From Paenibacillus sp. (GTDB taxonomy: Bacteria; Bacillota; Bacilli; Paenibacillales; YIM-B00363): 64,000 nucleotides of DNA. Position 1 is the stretch's first letter. Each line of letters opens with the position of its first letter. Of this stretch, positions 1 through 8,638 are shown one piece after another. The stretch covers positions 62,001 to 126,000 of the forward strand of contig NZ_DASQNA010000013.1 of assembly GCF_035645195.1 (NCBI RefSeq), written 5' to 3'. The notes beneath the pieces were generated by a model. It was not told the DNA's origin, did no database searches, and was given only the letters and a program-made list of their open reading frames with translations. The position numbers and the translations under genes were made by a program.

Positions 1-728
1 CTTATCGCCCGGCCGGGCGCGGGCGTCTCCCCGCCGTCCCCGGCCGCTCCGAGCGCCTGCCCCAGCGCCGTCTCCGCGCGCTCGAGCGCCGCCAGCAGCC
101 CGGCGGCCGCCTGCTTCGTCGCCGCGCTCGTCTGCGGCGCGGCGAGCGCCTCGCGCGCTCCGCTCTCGAGCGCGCGCAGCAACTCCGTGGCCGGCGGTCC
201 CGACATCGCCGCATGCAGCGCGCGCACCGTCTCCGCCGTCGCGGGCAATCCGCGCTTTACCGCCGTCGCCGCTGCGCGCAGCAGCGCTTCCGCGTCGCCG
301 GACGGCGCCAGCGCTTCGACCGCCGCGGCGACGGAAGCCGCCGTCGCGCGGGACAACGGCGCGCCCTCTTCGTGCAGGACGCGCACGACGGCGCGATGCA
401 GCGGCGTGTCTTTCAACCCGAAGCTTTTCAGCACCGCTTCGAACGATTCCGCGCCGACGTCGGAAGCCGCTTGGGCGAGCGGCCTCATCGACACGACGTT
501 CGCCGGAGAATCCGGCTGCACCTGCAACAGCGTCCACTGCCCCGGCGCGACGGGCGTCTCCAGCTTCGCGCGAACGGTCGTCCCGCCGACCTGCAGCAGC
601 GCCTCGTTCTCCGCGAACAGTTCCAGCACGACGGCGCGCACGACTTGTCCGGGACGCAGCTCCGCCGTCTTCGTTTCCGCCGGCGACGCCTCGCCGAGCA
701 CCGCCCGCATCAATCGTCCGACATCCAT
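1..728 (-). CDS. YlqG/FliK-like protein, N-terminal part (runs off the window)
   Basis: The frame opens at an ATG (MDVGRLMRAV) after GAGAGGGG and stays open to the left edge, so about 242 residues are visible and the C-terminus is missing. After a short N-terminus comes a beta-rich stretch (GQVVRAVVLELF, LLQVGGTTVRAKL, GQWTLLQVQ) of the kind seen in FliK-like hook-length proteins. An Ala/Glu/Leu-rich, probably helical segment follows. It lies downstream of rnhB, where B. subtilis has ylqG. Family membership is inferred from this position and look. Without the C-terminus, neither a flagellar role nor any other role can be decided. Confidence 0.6.
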   Translation of the reverse strand, partial: MDVGRLMRAVLGEASPAETKTAELRPGQVVRAVVLELFAENEALLQVGGTTVRAKLETPVAPGQWTLLQVQPDSPANVVSMRPLAQAASDVGAESFEAVLKSFGLKDTPLHRAVVRVLHEEGAPLSRATAASVAAAVEALAPSGDAEALLRAAATAVKRGLPATAETVRALHAAMSGPPATELLRALESGAREALAAPQTSAATKQAAAGLLAALERAETALGQALGAAGDGGETPAPGRAI

Positions 729-803
729 CGCCGTTTCCCCTCTCAACCATCCGATTACTTACTTACTATATCGTCGGAACGGCGCCGGAACGTTACGGGT
801 ATC

Positions 804-1421
804 CTAAAACAATTCCAGTTGCGTCAGCCGCTCCGCCATGACCTTGCCCAAGAACGATTGCCGGTGCAGCGGACTCGGTCCGAATTCGATCAACCGTTCG
901 CGATGAAACTTCGTGGCGTACCCTTTGTGCGCCGCGATGCCGTATTCGGGATACATCGCGTCCCATTCCAAACAGAGCCGATCCCGCGTCACCTTCGCCA
1001 CGATCGAAGCCGCCGCGATCGACAGCGACAGCGCGTCGCCGTGAATGATCGCCGTCTGCGGAATCGGCAGGTCGACCGACTCCGCATCCACGAGCAAATG
1101 CTCCGGCGCCGTCCCCAACGCTTCCACCGCGCGCTTCATCGCGAGCCGGGACGCTTGCCGGATGTTGATGCGGTCGATCGTCTCCGCGTCGACGCGCCCG
1201 ACGCCGATCGCGATCGCCTGCGATTCGATCGCCGGCAGCAGCGCCTCTCGCTGCTTTTCGCTAAGCTTCTTGGAGTCGTCGACTCCGTCCAAGCGGCAGC
1301 CGCGCGGCAGCACGACCGCGGCCGCGACCACGTCGCCGAACAAGCAGCCCCGGCCGACCTCGTCCACCCCGGCGACCGCCGCGACGCCCTGCGCCCAAAG
1401 CTCGTTTTCGTATGTAAGCAT
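804..1421 (-). CDS. rnhB: Ribonuclease HII
   Basis: A 205-residue RNase HII that cleaves the RNA strand of RNA-DNA hybrids and nicks at ribonucleotides misincorporated in DNA. The N-terminus carries the signature AGVDEVGRGCLFGDVV, with acidic residues D20 and E21. A further acidic position is seen in LLVDAESVDLPIP, and KVTRDRLCLEWD follows. Length is normal for short RnhB proteins. It sits upstream of the ylqG-like gene and downstream of rbgA, the B. subtilis order. A terminator lies between rbgA and this gene, so rnhB is probably transcribed partly on its own. Confidence 0.95.
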   Translation of the reverse strand: MLTYENELWAQGVAAVAGVDEVGRGCLFGDVVAAAVVLPRGCRLDGVDDSKKLSEKQREALLPAIESQAIAIGVGRVDAETIDRINIRQASRLAMKRAVEALGTAPEHLLVDAESVDLPIPQTAIIHGDALSLSIAAASIVAKVTRDRLCLEWDAMYPEYGIAAHKGYATKFHRERLIEFGPSPLHRQSFLGKVMAERLTQLELF

Positions 1422-1468
1422 CCTTTACTCCCCCAAAAACCTACGCTGCATTAGGAAAATTGTACACG

Positions 1469-1500
1469 AAAAAAAGCCCCCCGTCTCCGTTGGGGCTTTT
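1469..1500 (-). terminator. Intrinsic terminator after rbgA
   Basis: Read on the minus strand, a GCCCC/GGGGC stem flanked by A4 and a run of T residues lies between the rbgA stop and the rnhB start. A-tract, stem and T-tract make it a good Rho-independent terminator. Confidence 0.85.
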
Positions 1501-1520
1501 CCATCTTTGCCCATATGCCG

Positions 1521-2393
1521 TTATGGCGCATCCGCCGGCAGTTCCAACGAGATGCGCCCGAGCTTCCCGGTACGCAAATCGTGCAAAAACACATCCGACG
1601 CCTTCGACAAATTGATTTTGCCGCCGCTCATAATCGCGCCGCGCCGTTTGCCGATCGCTTCCAACAGCCCTACGACTTCGTGAGGATTGTCGAGATCCTC
1701 GGGCAGTTCGTCAATGCCGTATCGTTCCTGAAAAACGGAAGGATAATGCGTGCATAAGTATTTTGCCAGGAAGAACGCAACATCTTCCGAATGCAAAATT
1801 TCATCTCGAATCGCACCCGTCGCGGCCAAACGGAAGCCGACCTGAGGATCCTCGAACTTCGGCCACAAAATGCCCGGCGTATCGAGCAAATCCATCTCTT
1901 TCCCGACCTTGATCCACTGCTGCCCTTTGGTGACTCCGGGGCGATCCCCCGTCGCGGCGACATGGCGTCCGGCCAATCGATTGATCAGCGTCGATTTGCC
2001 CACGTTCGGAATGCCGACGATCAGCGTCCGAATCGGCCTCGGCTCCATGCCCTTTTTCCGCCAGGCTTCGAATTTCGGAGCCATCAATTCTTTGGCCCTC
2101 GGCAAAATGTCCCTTACGTTCGTCCCCGCGTTCGCGTCGATCGGCAGCACTTTAATATGATCCGCCGCCAGCTTCTCCACCCAGCGCTCCGTCGCCGCCG
2201 GATCCGCCAAGTCGCTCTTATTGAGCAGCACGAGCCGCGGTTTTCCGCCAAGAATTTCCCCGATCATCGGGTTGCGGCTCGAATCCGGCAACCGAGCGTC
2301 CAACAGCTCGATCGCGAGGTCGATCAGTTTCAACTTTTCTTCGATCTGTCTTCTCGCCCGGGTCATATGCCCCGGAAACCATTGAATCGTCAT
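1521..2393 (-). CDS. rbgA: Ribosome biogenesis GTPase RbgA (YlqF)
   Basis: A 290-residue circularly permuted GTPase needed for late assembly of the 50S subunit in Bacillus. The G4 motif NKSD (58-61) comes before the P-loop GIPNVGKS (127-134), and the G3 motif DTPG is at 171-174. That order defines the YlqF/YawG family. The N-terminal [13 protein letters not shown] is also typical. The C-terminal helical domain, which binds the ribosome in the family, is present. It lies downstream of lepB and rplS on the same strand, in a ribosome and export neighbourhood. Confidence 0.96.
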   Translation of the reverse strand: MTIQWFPGHMTRARRQIEEKLKLIDLAIELLDARLPDSSRNPMIGEILGGKPRLVLLNKSDLADPAATERWVEKLAADHIKVLPIDANAGTNVRDILPRAKELMAPKFEAWRKKGMEPRPIRTLIVGIPNVGKSTLINRLAGRHVAATGDRPGVTKGQQWIKVGKEMDLLDTPGILWPKFEDPQVGFRLAATGAIRDEILHSEDVAFFLAKYLCTHYPSVFQERYGIDELPEDLDNPHEVVGLLEAIGKRRGAIMSGGKINLSKASDVFLHDLRTGKLGRISLELPADAP

Positions 2394-2443
2394 TGCGCTG
2401 CCCTGCCTTATCGAAGTAGCGGCGGCCGAAGACCGCCGTACGG

Positions 2444-3022
2444 TTAGTCATGCCCGATGATTCGAATGCTCCCCAACGGCCAAATGACGACATCCGCCCT
2501 GCCGACGATTTGCTCGTACGGGATAAAGCCGATATCCCGGCTGTCGTGCGAGTTGGGGCGGTTGTCCCCCATGACGAATACATGCCCTTCCGGCACCGTT
2601 TGCGGAGGATAATCCTTGTTGTTGTAGGTTCCCCCCGATGCCGCGGCCGTATCCACCGGTTCTTGAATATACGGCTCCGACAGCTGCTCCCCGTTGATCA
2701 ACACCGTGTCGCCGCGAACCTCCACCGTCTCCCCGGGAAGGGCGATGACTCTCTTGATGTAATCCGCGCCGAACCCCGAATGAAACACGACGACTTCGCC
2801 GCGTTCGGGCTGCCGGATATCGTACATTATTTTGTTTACGATAATCCGTTCCGCGGTATGAAAACTCGGCTGCATCGAAGGGCCGTCGACAATGTACGGC
2901 GAGAACAAAAACATGCGGATGACGACGACGAGCACGCCTGCGACGACGAGCGCCTTCGCCCAATCCACCGCTTCTTTGCGCCAATTCGCAGCGTCCGGAC
3001 GTCCGTTCGAGGACTCCTCCAT
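2444..3022 (-). CDS. lepB: Type I signal peptidase
   Basis: A 192-residue membrane signal peptidase that removes Sec signal peptides from exported proteins. One N-terminal membrane segment spans about residues 24-40. The catalytic dyad is S49 (DGPSMQPSF) and K90 ([11 protein letters not shown]). The C-terminal box E is [11 protein letters not shown]. The start is the ATG at 3022, because the frame extends 55 codons further upstream without family similarity and would run through the rplS terminator. The single membrane anchor and short length fit the Gram-positive SipS type. The gene lies between rplS and rbgA. Confidence 0.95.
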   Translation of the reverse strand: MEESSNGRPDAANWRKEAVDWAKALVVAGVLVVVIRMFLFSPYIVDGPSMQPSFHTAERIIVNKIMYDIRQPERGEVVVFHSGFGADYIKRVIALPGETVEVRGDTVLINGEQLSEPYIQEPVDTAAASGGTYNNKDYPPQTVPEGHVFVMGDNRPNSHDSRDIGFIPYEQIVGRADVVIWPLGSIRIIGHD

Positions 3023-3078
3023 AGTTCCGTATCCTCCCAGCAAGCCACGTGATCGTAACTTTTTTATGTAGTATAAAG

Positions 3079-3113
3079 AAAAAAGGACTTGGTGATGTAT
3101 CACGCCAAGCCCC
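3079..3113 (-). terminator. Intrinsic terminator after rplS
   Basis: On the minus strand a long stem (GGGCTTGGCGTGAT pairing with ATCACCAAGTCC, around a short loop) is followed by six T residues. It lies just after the rplS stop and before lepB. Confidence 0.85.
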
Positions 3114-3122
3114 CTGTACTGA

Positions 3123-3467
3123 TTATCGAATCTCTTTAATTCTAGCCGCTTTACCGCGCAGGTTGCGCAGGTAGTAAAGCTTCGCACGGCGTACTTTGCC
3201 TCGACGAAGAACTTCGATCTTGTCGACGCGCGGGCTGTGCAGCGGGAACGTACGCTCGACGCCTACGCCGTAAGAAATTTTACGAACCGTATACGTCTCG
3301 CTGATGCCGCCGCCGCGACGCTTGATCACGACGCCTTCGAAGATCTGGATCCGCTCGCGCGAACCCTCTTTTACCTTAACGTGCACGCGAAGCGTGTCGC
3401 CGGGACGAAAGCTCGGAAGATCGCTGCGCAGTTGCTCGCGAGTGATTTCTTGAATCAAGTTGCTCAT
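3123..3467 (-). CDS. rplS: 50S ribosomal protein L19
   Basis: A 114-residue L19, a protein at the 30S-50S interface. Typical blocks are seen: [36 protein letters not shown] and an Arg-rich C-terminus with [16 protein letters not shown]. The start at 3467 is set by a consensus AGGAGG just upstream and matches the family N-terminus MSNLIQEIT. It has its own promoter and an mRNA leader downstream of trmD, and its own terminator, so it can be expressed separately from the trmD operon. Confidence 0.98.
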   Translation of the reverse strand: MSNLIQEITREQLRSDLPSFRPGDTLRVHVKVKEGSRERIQIFEGVVIKRRGGGISETYTVRKISYGVGVERTFPLHSPRVDKIEVLRRGKVRRAKLYYLRNLRGKAARIKEIR

Positions 3468-3559
3468 GGTATTACCTCCTTCCGCCATAGGCGTTCGTAT
3501 CGCTCCCGGAATGTACAAGCATTCCGCTCCTTGCCAATAGAGGACCGCCCGATATCCAA

Positions 3560-3621
3560 TTCAAGGCGACAGCCTTGAAACACACAACTAAGATCATATC
3601 ACATCGCCCAGAAGATGACAA
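3560..3621 (-). promoter_or_regulatory. rplS promoter and leader hairpin
   Basis: On the minus strand a sigma-A promoter reads TTGTCA (3616-3621), 17-bp spacer, TATGAT (3593-3598). Just downstream an exact 8-bp stem, TTCAAGGC/GCCTTGAA with loop TGTC (3560-3579), lies in the rplS leader. Firmicute rplS genes often have an autoregulatory L19 leader RNA; assignment to that class is inference from position and structure. Confidence 0.7.
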
Positions 3622-3627
3622 GGGAAA

Positions 3628-4395
3628 CTATTGGCGCTCCGAGCGTTCCGCTTCCCAACGCCGGATCAGCGCCCGTTCCTTGTCGGAAAGCTCGGCCGCG
3701 TCCAGCAGGTCGGGCCTCCGGGACCAGGTGCGATAAAGCGATTGCTCCCTGCGCCACTGCTCGACGTTGGCGTGATGGCCCGAGAGCAGTACGTCCGGCA
3801 CCTTCCAGCCCCTGTACTCCGCAGGCCGCGTGTAATGGGGGTATTCGAGCAATCCGGTGCTGAAGCTGTCCGTCACGGAAGATTGCTCGTTGCCGAGCGC
3901 TCCGGGCAGCAGGCGGACGACGCTGTCGACGACGACGCAAGCGGCGAGCTCGCCGCCCGTCAGCACGAAATCGCCGATCGAAATTTCGTCCGTCACCAAA
4001 TGCTCCCGAATCCGCTCGTCATACCCTTCATAATGGCCGCACACCAGAATCAGATGTTCTTCCTTCGCGAATTGTTCGGCCTTCTTCTGGGTATATCTTT
4101 CCCCCTGCGGACACATGAGCACGACTCTCGGCGGGCGCCCTGCCTGCGCCCCTTCCTTTCCCGATTCGGATACGACGTGCTCCACCGCATTGAAAATCGG
4201 CTCCGGCTTCAGCACCATCCCGCCGCCGCCCCCATACGGATAATCGTCGACCGTTTGATGCTTATTTTCGGAAAACTCTCGAAAATTGACCGCGCGAAGC
4301 GAAACGATACCCTTCTCCTGCGCTTTCCCGAGAATGCTCGCATGGAAGACCCCGTGGAACATTTCGGGAAACAACGTAAGCACGTCGATTCTCAT
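3628..4395 (-). CDS. trmD: tRNA (guanine-N1)-methyltransferase
   Basis: A 255-residue SPOUT methyltransferase that makes m1G37 in tRNAs reading codons starting with C, which guards against frameshifting. The N-terminus [13 protein letters not shown] and the glycine stretch [15 protein letters not shown] are diagnostic. The trefoil-knot AdoMet segment is seen as [13 protein letters not shown] followed by [14 protein letters not shown]. The ATG at 4395 overlaps the rimM stop by four bases (ATGA), which indicates translational coupling. The upstream extension of the frame is not family-like and was discarded. Confidence 0.97.
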   Translation of the reverse strand: MRIDVLTLFPEMFHGVFHASILGKAQEKGIVSLRAVNFREFSENKHQTVDDYPYGGGGGMVLKPEPIFNAVEHVVSESGKEGAQAGRPPRVVLMCPQGERYTQKKAEQFAKEEHLILVCGHYEGYDERIREHLVTDEISIGDFVLTGGELAACVVVDSVVRLLPGALGNEQSSVTDSFSTGLLEYPHYTRPAEYRGWKVPDVLLSGHHANVEQWRREQSLYRTWSRRPDLLDAAELSDKERALIRRWEAERSERQ

Positions 4396-4913
4396 TCGAG
4401 CAGCCCTTCCATCAACCGGATCGTAACGACCTTCTCCTGTATGTTCACGTCGATTACCACATCGGCGATGTAAGGTAAATACGCCATCTTGCCGTTCTTC
4501 TGCTTTACGACCCATACGTCGTTCGCGCCAGGCCGAAGAATGTCCGTGATGACGCCGACGGACTCTCCTTCTTCGGTTTTCACTTCGCAGCCGATGATAT
4601 CGTGAAAATAATATTCGTCGCGCTGCAGCCTCGCGCGTTGGTCCGACGGCACCTTAAGGCTCCAGCCTTTGTAAGGCTCGACCAAATTGATGTTGTCGAA
4701 CTCTTTAAGCTTCACGATATAGACCGTTTTTTGGGGCCGGGCGTTAACGATCGTTACGGTTATCGATTTCGATTCGTCCGGCGCGACGAGCAGCAGCTCG
4801 TTACCGTTACGAAAACGCTCTTCCGGGAAATCCGTCTCCGGCCATACCTTCACTTCGCCTCGGATGCCGTGCGTGTTCACGACTTTGCCGACGGTTAACA
4901 GTTTCGGTTTCAT
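4392..4913 (-). CDS. rimM: 16S rRNA processing protein RimM
   Basis: A 173-residue RimM, which helps maturation of the 30S head and binds S19. The N-terminal RimM domain starts [24 protein letters not shown]. The C-terminal PRC-barrel domain contains [11 protein letters not shown] and [13 protein letters not shown] chose the ATG at 4913, with GAGGA upstream, over a TTG further upstream that lacks a ribosome site and lies in the intergenic palindrome. The gene is coupled to trmD by an ATGA overlap. Confidence 0.95.
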   Translation of the reverse strand: MKPKLLTVGKVVNTHGIRGEVKVWPETDFPEERFRNGNELLLVAPDESKSITVTIVNARPQKTVYIVKLKEFDNINLVEPYKGWSLKVPSDQRARLQRDEYYFHDIIGCEVKTEEGESVGVITDILRPGANDVWVVKQKNGKMAYLPYIADVVIDVNIQEKVVTIRLMEGLLE

Positions 4914-4952
4914 CTCGTCCTCGCTTTCTCCAAGACTCACTTGGATAGGCAA

Positions 4953-4983
4953 GAGGGCTAGGACCGTACGGTCCTAACCCTCT
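4953..4983. repeat. Long perfect palindrome between khpA and rimM
   Basis: TAGGACCGTACGGTCCTA (4959-4976) is a perfect 18-bp palindrome. It is extended by GAGGG/CCCTC arms with one mismatched pair, giving an almost loopless stem of about 15 bp per arm. No T-run follows on either strand, so it is not a classical terminator. It lies in the untranslated gap between two cotranscribed genes. Confidence 0.75.
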
Positions 4984-4998
4984 CATTGCGGTTTGCGG

Positions 4999-5229
4999 TT
5001 ATGATGCGATTTCTACGGCGATTCGTTTTCCGCTTTTGGCGGACGCGGACGTCACGACAAGGCGCACCGCCTTAATAATTCGGCCGCCTTTGCCGATGAC
5101 CTTCCCGACGTCATCCGGATGAACCGATAGTTCATACAGGATCGAATCGTCGTCTTCCTTGACATCCACATGCACGTCGTCCGGATGGTCGACCAACCCT
5201 CTGACGAGTGTTCGTACCAATGCTTCCAT
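4999..5229 (-). CDS. khpA: KH-domain RNA-binding protein KhpA (YlqC)
   Basis: A 76-residue single KH domain protein. The RNA-binding loop is GKVIGKGGRIIKAVR, carrying the GxxG signature as GKGG. In Streptococcus and Bacillus the homologue works with KhpB/EloR in RNA binding and control of cell elongation. The start ATG at 5229 follows GGAGGTGCGAG. It sits between rpsP and rimM, the conserved Firmicute position. Confidence 0.93.
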   Translation of the reverse strand: MEALVRTLVRGLVDHPDDVHVDVKEDDDSILYELSVHPDDVGKVIGKGGRIIKAVRLVVTSASAKSGKRIAVEIAS

Positions 5230-5252
5230 CTCGCACCTCCGTGCCGCCGCGA

Positions 5253-5525
5253 TTACTTCTGCAGCTTGGACTCGTGGAACTTCGTCATGATGCCCGCTTT
5301 GCTGAACAAGTTGCGAACCGTGTCGGACGCTTGCGCGCCGTTTTGGAGCCACTTGAGTGCTTTCTCTTCGTCAAGAGATACGGCCTCGGAGGAAGCAAGC
5401 GGGTTGTAAGTGCCGATTTCCTCGATGAACCGTCCGTCGCGCGGGGAGCGCGAGTCGGATACCACCACGCGATAGAAAGGAGCTTTGTGAGCGCCCATAC
5501 GCTTTAAACGGATACGTACTGCCAT
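5253..5525 (-). CDS. rpsP: 30S ribosomal protein S16
   Basis: A 90-residue S16 with the standard N-terminus [32 protein letters not shown], here given for orientation in two parts: [11 protein letters not shown] and [12 protein letters not shown]. The segment [11 protein letters not shown] is diagnostic. An AAGGAGGTGACAG ribosome site precedes the ATG. It follows ffh with a short gap and leads rpsP-khpA-rimM-trmD. Confidence 0.98.
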   Translation of the reverse strand: MAVRIRLKRMGAHKAPFYRVVVSDSRSPRDGRFIEEIGTYNPLASSEAVSLDEEKALKWLQNGAQASDTVRNLFSKAGIMTKFHESKLQK

Positions 5526-5561
5526 GAAACTGTCACCTCCTTCAAAGGATGAACTTTGTAT

Positions 5562-6947
5562 TTAAAACGGGAACCGGCCGCCGCCGAATCCTTTGCCTTT
5601 CATCATGCTCTTCATGTTTTTCAGCTGCTTCGCGCCTTTGCCGCCCATCATGCCCGAGAACTGCTTCATCATCTTCTTCATATCCTCGAACTGCTTCAGC
5701 AGTCGATTAACGTCGGCCACGGTCGTGCCGCTGCCGGCCGCGATCCGCTTGCGGCGCTTCGCGTCGATGGCGACGAGGCCTTGCTTTTCCGCCTTCGTCA
5801 TGGACAGGACGATCGCTTCCGTCCGAGCCATCTGCTTCGGATCGATCTTCGCGTTCTGCAGCTGCTTCATATTGCCGACGCCGGGAAGCATTTCGAGCAG
5901 GTTTTCGATCGGCCCGAGCTTTTTCACCTGCTGCATTTGCTCGAGGAAATCTTCGAACGTAAACTCCGCTTTGCGGAATTTCCGTTCCATTTCCTTCGCC
6001 TTGTCCTCGTCGATGTTGGCCTGCGCCTTCTCGATCAAGGACAGCATGTCGCCCATGCCCAAAATGCGCGATGCCATCCGCTCCGGATGGAACGGCTCGA
6101 GCGCGTCGAGCTTTTCCCCCATAGCCGCGAACTTGATCGGCTTGCCGGTGACCGCCTTGACCGACAGCGCCGCGCCGCCGCGCGTATCGCCGTCGAGCTT
6201 CGTCAGCACGACGCCCGTCAGTTCGAGCTGCGAGTTGAAATGCTCGGCCACGTTTACCGCGTCCTGACCCGTCATCGCGTCGACGACGAGCAAAATTTCG
6301 TCCGGTTTCGTCTCTTCGCGGATGTCATGAAGCTCTTTCATCAATGCTTCGTCGATGTGAAGCCGCCCCGCGGTATCGATAATGACGTAATCGTTATGAT
6401 GCTCTTTCGCATGCGCCATAGCCGCCTTCGCGATGTCGACCGGATTCGCCTGGTCTCCCAAGGAGAAGACAGGCACCTTCACCTGCTCGCCGAGCACCTG
6501 CAGCTGCTTGATCGCGGCCGGACGGTAAATGTCCGCGGCCACGAGCAGCGGCCGGTGATTTTGCTGCAACAGCAGCTTCGCCAGCTTGCCCGTCGTCGTC
6601 GTTTTACCGGCACCCTGCAGGCCGACCATCATAATGACCGTAGGCGGGCGATTCGACTTCGCCAATTTCGCGTTCGTCCCGCCCATCAGATCCGTCAACT
6701 CTTTGTTCACGATGTTGACGACCGTCATCGCAGGGTTGAAACCTTTTTCGAGCACCTGACCGACAGCCTGCTCTCTCACTCTGCCGATGAAATCCTTCAC
6801 GACCTTGAAGTTGACGTCCGCTTCCAGCAAGGCAAGCCGCACCTCGCGCAGCGCTTCGTTCACGTCGTCTTCGGTTAATTTCCCTTTACCTCTTAGCTTG
6901 CTGAATACGCTTTGCAATCGGCTGGACAATCCTTCGAACGGCGCCAT
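5562..6947 (-). CDS. ffh: Signal recognition particle protein Ffh
   Basis: A 461-residue SRP54-type GTPase that binds signal sequences on nascent chains together with SRP RNA and docks to FtsY. The N domain (1-88) precedes the G domain with P-loop GLQGAGKTTTTGKL (109-122), DTAGR and TKLDGDTRGG. The C-terminal M domain is Met-rich and ends in GGGRFPF. It follows ylxM with 17 bp between them, as in most Firmicutes. Confidence 0.98.
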   Translation of the reverse strand: MAPFEGLSSRLQSVFSKLRGKGKLTEDDVNEALREVRLALLEADVNFKVVKDFIGRVREQAVGQVLEKGFNPAMTVVNIVNKELTDLMGGTNAKLAKSNRPPTVIMMVGLQGAGKTTTTGKLAKLLLQQNHRPLLVAADIYRPAAIKQLQVLGEQVKVPVFSLGDQANPVDIAKAAMAHAKEHHNDYVIIDTAGRLHIDEALMKELHDIREETKPDEILLVVDAMTGQDAVNVAEHFNSQLELTGVVLTKLDGDTRGGAALSVKAVTGKPIKFAAMGEKLDALEPFHPERMASRILGMGDMLSLIEKAQANIDEDKAKEMERKFRKAEFTFEDFLEQMQQVKKLGPIENLLEMLPGVGNMKQLQNAKIDPKQMARTEAIVLSMTKAEKQGLVAIDAKRRKRIAAGSGTTVADVNRLLKQFEDMKKMMKQFSGMMGGKGAKQLKNMKSMMKGKGFGGGRFPF

Positions 6948-6964
6948 CGGCTTCGCCTCCTTTC

Positions 6965-7324
6965 TTACCCTCCGGACACGATGTCCTGCAATACCCCGCG
7001 GATACGATCCGATTCGGACGAATCGACCAAGCGTTCAAGCTCCTTCGCTAGCCGTTCCGCGGCTTGTTGCCGGCGTTCGTGCTTCGCGAGCAGCTGAAGC
7101 TTGTCCTCGTATTCCTCCAACATCGTCTCCGCGCGCTTTATATGTTCGTATATCGCTTGCCGCGAAACCGCGAACTGCTCCGCGATTTCGCCCAACGAAT
7201 AATCCTCGTGAAAATAATACGATAAAAACGTACGCTGTTTCTCCGTAAGCAACGGTTCGTAGAAATCGAACAGCATATTGATTCGGTTCGTCTTTGCCAG
7301 CGCATCGCGATCCTTATCCGTCAT
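6965..7324 (-). CDS. ylxM: Putative DNA-binding protein YlxM (UPF0122)
   Basis: A 119-residue helix-turn-helix protein with a sigma-70 region-4-like core (SYYFHEDYSLGEIAEQFAVS followed by RQAIYEHIKRAE). YlxM in streptococci stimulates SRP GTPase activity and is nearly always adjacent to ffh, as here. The ATG at 7324 follows GGAGG. It is the first gene of the ylxM-ffh transcript and has a consensus promoter just upstream. Confidence 0.93.
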   Translation of the reverse strand: MTDKDRDALAKTNRINMLFDFYEPLLTEKQRTFLSYYFHEDYSLGEIAEQFAVSRQAIYEHIKRAETMLEEYEDKLQLLAKHERRQQAAERLAKELERLVDSSESDRIRGVLQDIVSGG

Positions 7325-7383
7325 CCGCTCGCCTCCGCTCCGAATCGAGTGTCAAGGCTGCAGTCTTTACAGCAACATAGGTT

Positions 7384-7412
7384 AGTGTACTCGATAGCCT
7401 TCCTCGTGTCAA
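7384..7412 (-). promoter_or_regulatory. Promoter of ylxM-ffh
   Basis: Minus-strand TTGACA (7407-7412), 17-bp spacer, TACACT (7384-7389), about 60 bp upstream of the ylxM start. A second TTGACA lies nearer the gene but has no convincing -10. Confidence 0.65.
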
Positions 7413-7475
7413 GGTTAAATCCTTGATAGCGATCCAGCACATATGATACTGTGTTGGCATGGGAGGAGAGATACT

Positions 7476-8114
7476 ATGCGACTGGAACTCGTTTCCATAA
7501 ACGTCGGGAAACCGACCGTCATCCGATACGGCGGGAGAGAAATCGTATCCGCCATCATAAAACATCCCGTCAACAGCCGCGTCGCGCTCGCATCCGAGCC
7601 TTTGCAGGGAGACGAGCAAGCGGATCGAGTGCACCACGGCGGGGCGGACAAAGCGATCTGCGCTTATTTCATCGATCATTATCCGCATTGGGAGAAAACG
7701 TTCGGCAAACCGCTGCACCCCGGCGCTTTCGGCGAAAACTTCACTTTAAGAGGCGCTAACGAAAACGACATCCGCATCGGAGACGTTTTCCGGCTTGGAG
7801 AGGCGAAACTGCAAGTAACCCAACCGCGCGTTCCCTGCTATAAATTAGCCGCTCGCCACGAACGATCTTCCCTCGAAGCCGAAGTTTTGGATACGGGGTA
7901 TACGGGATTTTATTTCGCAATAATCGCCCCGGGAAGCGCGGCGGCCGGCGATCGGCTTGTGCTCGAAACCCCGCACCCTGCCGGCGTCACGGTCACCGAA
8001 GCGAATCGTATCATGCATAAAGACAAGACCGACGCGGCAGGGCTGAAAAGATTGCTCGGCGTAGAGGCGCTGGCCGAAAGCTGGCGGCAACAATTGTCCA
8101 AACGACTGCTGTAA
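7476..8114 (+). CDS. MOSC domain protein, YiiM type
   Basis: A 212-residue protein of the MOSC superfamily (molybdenum cofactor sulfurase C-terminal domain). Blocks seen include HHGGADKAICAYF, HPGAFGENFTLRG, IGDVFRLGEAKLQVTQPRVPCYKLA and, near the C-terminus, a YiiM-type three-helix tail (ANRIMHKDKTDAAGLKRLL). The cysteine in RVPCYKLA matches the conserved family cysteine. YiiM of E. coli works in molybdenum-cofactor-dependent reduction of N-hydroxylated compounds; the same role here is inference. The ATG at 7476 follows GGGAGGAGAG. A weak promoter (TTGATA 7423-7428, TACTGT 7447-7452) diverges from that of ylxM. Confidence 0.88.
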   Translation: MRLELVSINVGKPTVIRYGGREIVSAIIKHPVNSRVALASEPLQGDEQADRVHHGGADKAICAYFIDHYPHWEKTFGKPLHPGAFGENFTLRGANENDIRIGDVFRLGEAKLQVTQPRVPCYKLAARHERSSLEAEVLDTGYTGFYFAIIAPGSAAAGDRLVLETPHPAGVTVTEANRIMHKDKTDAAGLKRLLGVEALAESWRQQLSKRLL

Positions 8115-8130
8115 CGCGGAAGTATCGAAC

Positions 8131-8167
8131 GGAGAGCGTCAAGCTGCTAACTTTCGCTCTCCTTTTT
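8131..8167 (+). terminator. Intrinsic terminator after the MOSC gene
   Basis: GGAGAGCG pairs with CGCTCTCC around an 18-base loop and is followed by six T residues on the plus strand. Confidence 0.85.
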
Positions 8168-8168
8168 T

Positions 8169-8331
8169 GCCCCTAGGATAACCGCACCGCCTTCTGATCG
8201 CACCGTTCCCGCTTCGTTTATTTATTCCGGTACTATACAGGTCTCGTACTGTCCGGGAAGCCGTCCTGTTCGCCCCCCAGCACTCGCCGATCCGCTCGCC
8301 CCCGGCACACTCCCATTCAAAATTCTCTACT
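8169..8331. other. Non-coding stretch left of the repeat array
   Basis: I see no gene, terminator or clear promoter here. Composition becomes AT-richer than the flanking core genes, marking the left side of the transposase island. No convincing terminal inverted repeat or target duplication could be picked out by eye. Confidence 0.5.
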
Positions 8332-8351
8332 CGCTATCCCCTTCGCTCAGG
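8332..8351 (+). repeat. 20-bp island motif, copy 1 (forward)
   Basis: CGCTATCCCCTTCGCTCAGG. This is the first of five copies of CGCTATCCCCNNNGCTCAGG around the transposase-like gene, in forward orientation. Confidence 0.85.
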
Positions 8352-8397
8352 TTATCCCTTGCTATGGGTCCTCGCAACTTACTCTTACCTCTATACA

Positions 8398-8417
8398 CGC
8401 TATCCCCGCTGCTCAGG
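8398..8417 (+). repeat. 20-bp island motif, copy 2 (forward)
   Basis: CGCTATCCCCGCTGCTCAGG. It is identical to copy 1 except for the three central bases and lies 66 bp downstream in the same orientation. Confidence 0.85.
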
Positions 8418-8514
8418 ATACGGATTACCGGAATTTTCATTCTGATTCGTAATCATTATTCCCAATATTCGACATGCTCCCGCAATCCGACGTCACCTTT
8501 CACCATCCTCGTTT

Positions 8515-8534
8515 CGCTATCCCTTTAACTCAGA
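8515..8534 (+). repeat. 20-bp island motif, copy 3 (forward, degenerate)
   Basis: CGCTATCCCTTTAACTCAGA. It differs from the consensus at three positions outside the variable centre. It ends 40 bp before the -35 element of the transposase-like gene. Confidence 0.7.
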
Positions 8535-8573
8535 ACTATTCGCCATGAAAACAATGAATATCGGAAAAGTTTA

Positions 8574-8602
8574 TTGATCCAGAACATGTGTTCTGATATC
8601 AT
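8574..8602 (+). promoter_or_regulatory. Promoter with LexA (SOS) box in the spacer
   Basis: A plus-strand promoter reads TTGATC (8574-8579), 17-bp spacer, TATCAT (8597-8602). Inside the spacer lies GAACATGTGTTC (8582-8593), a perfect match to the Gram-positive LexA half-sites GAAC-N4-GTTC. LexA bound there would block RNA polymerase. This is a sequence match, not proof of binding. Confidence 0.65.
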
Positions 8603-8638
8603 ATGGGTAGGAACACTGGTTCGGTTGGAGTGGTTTTT

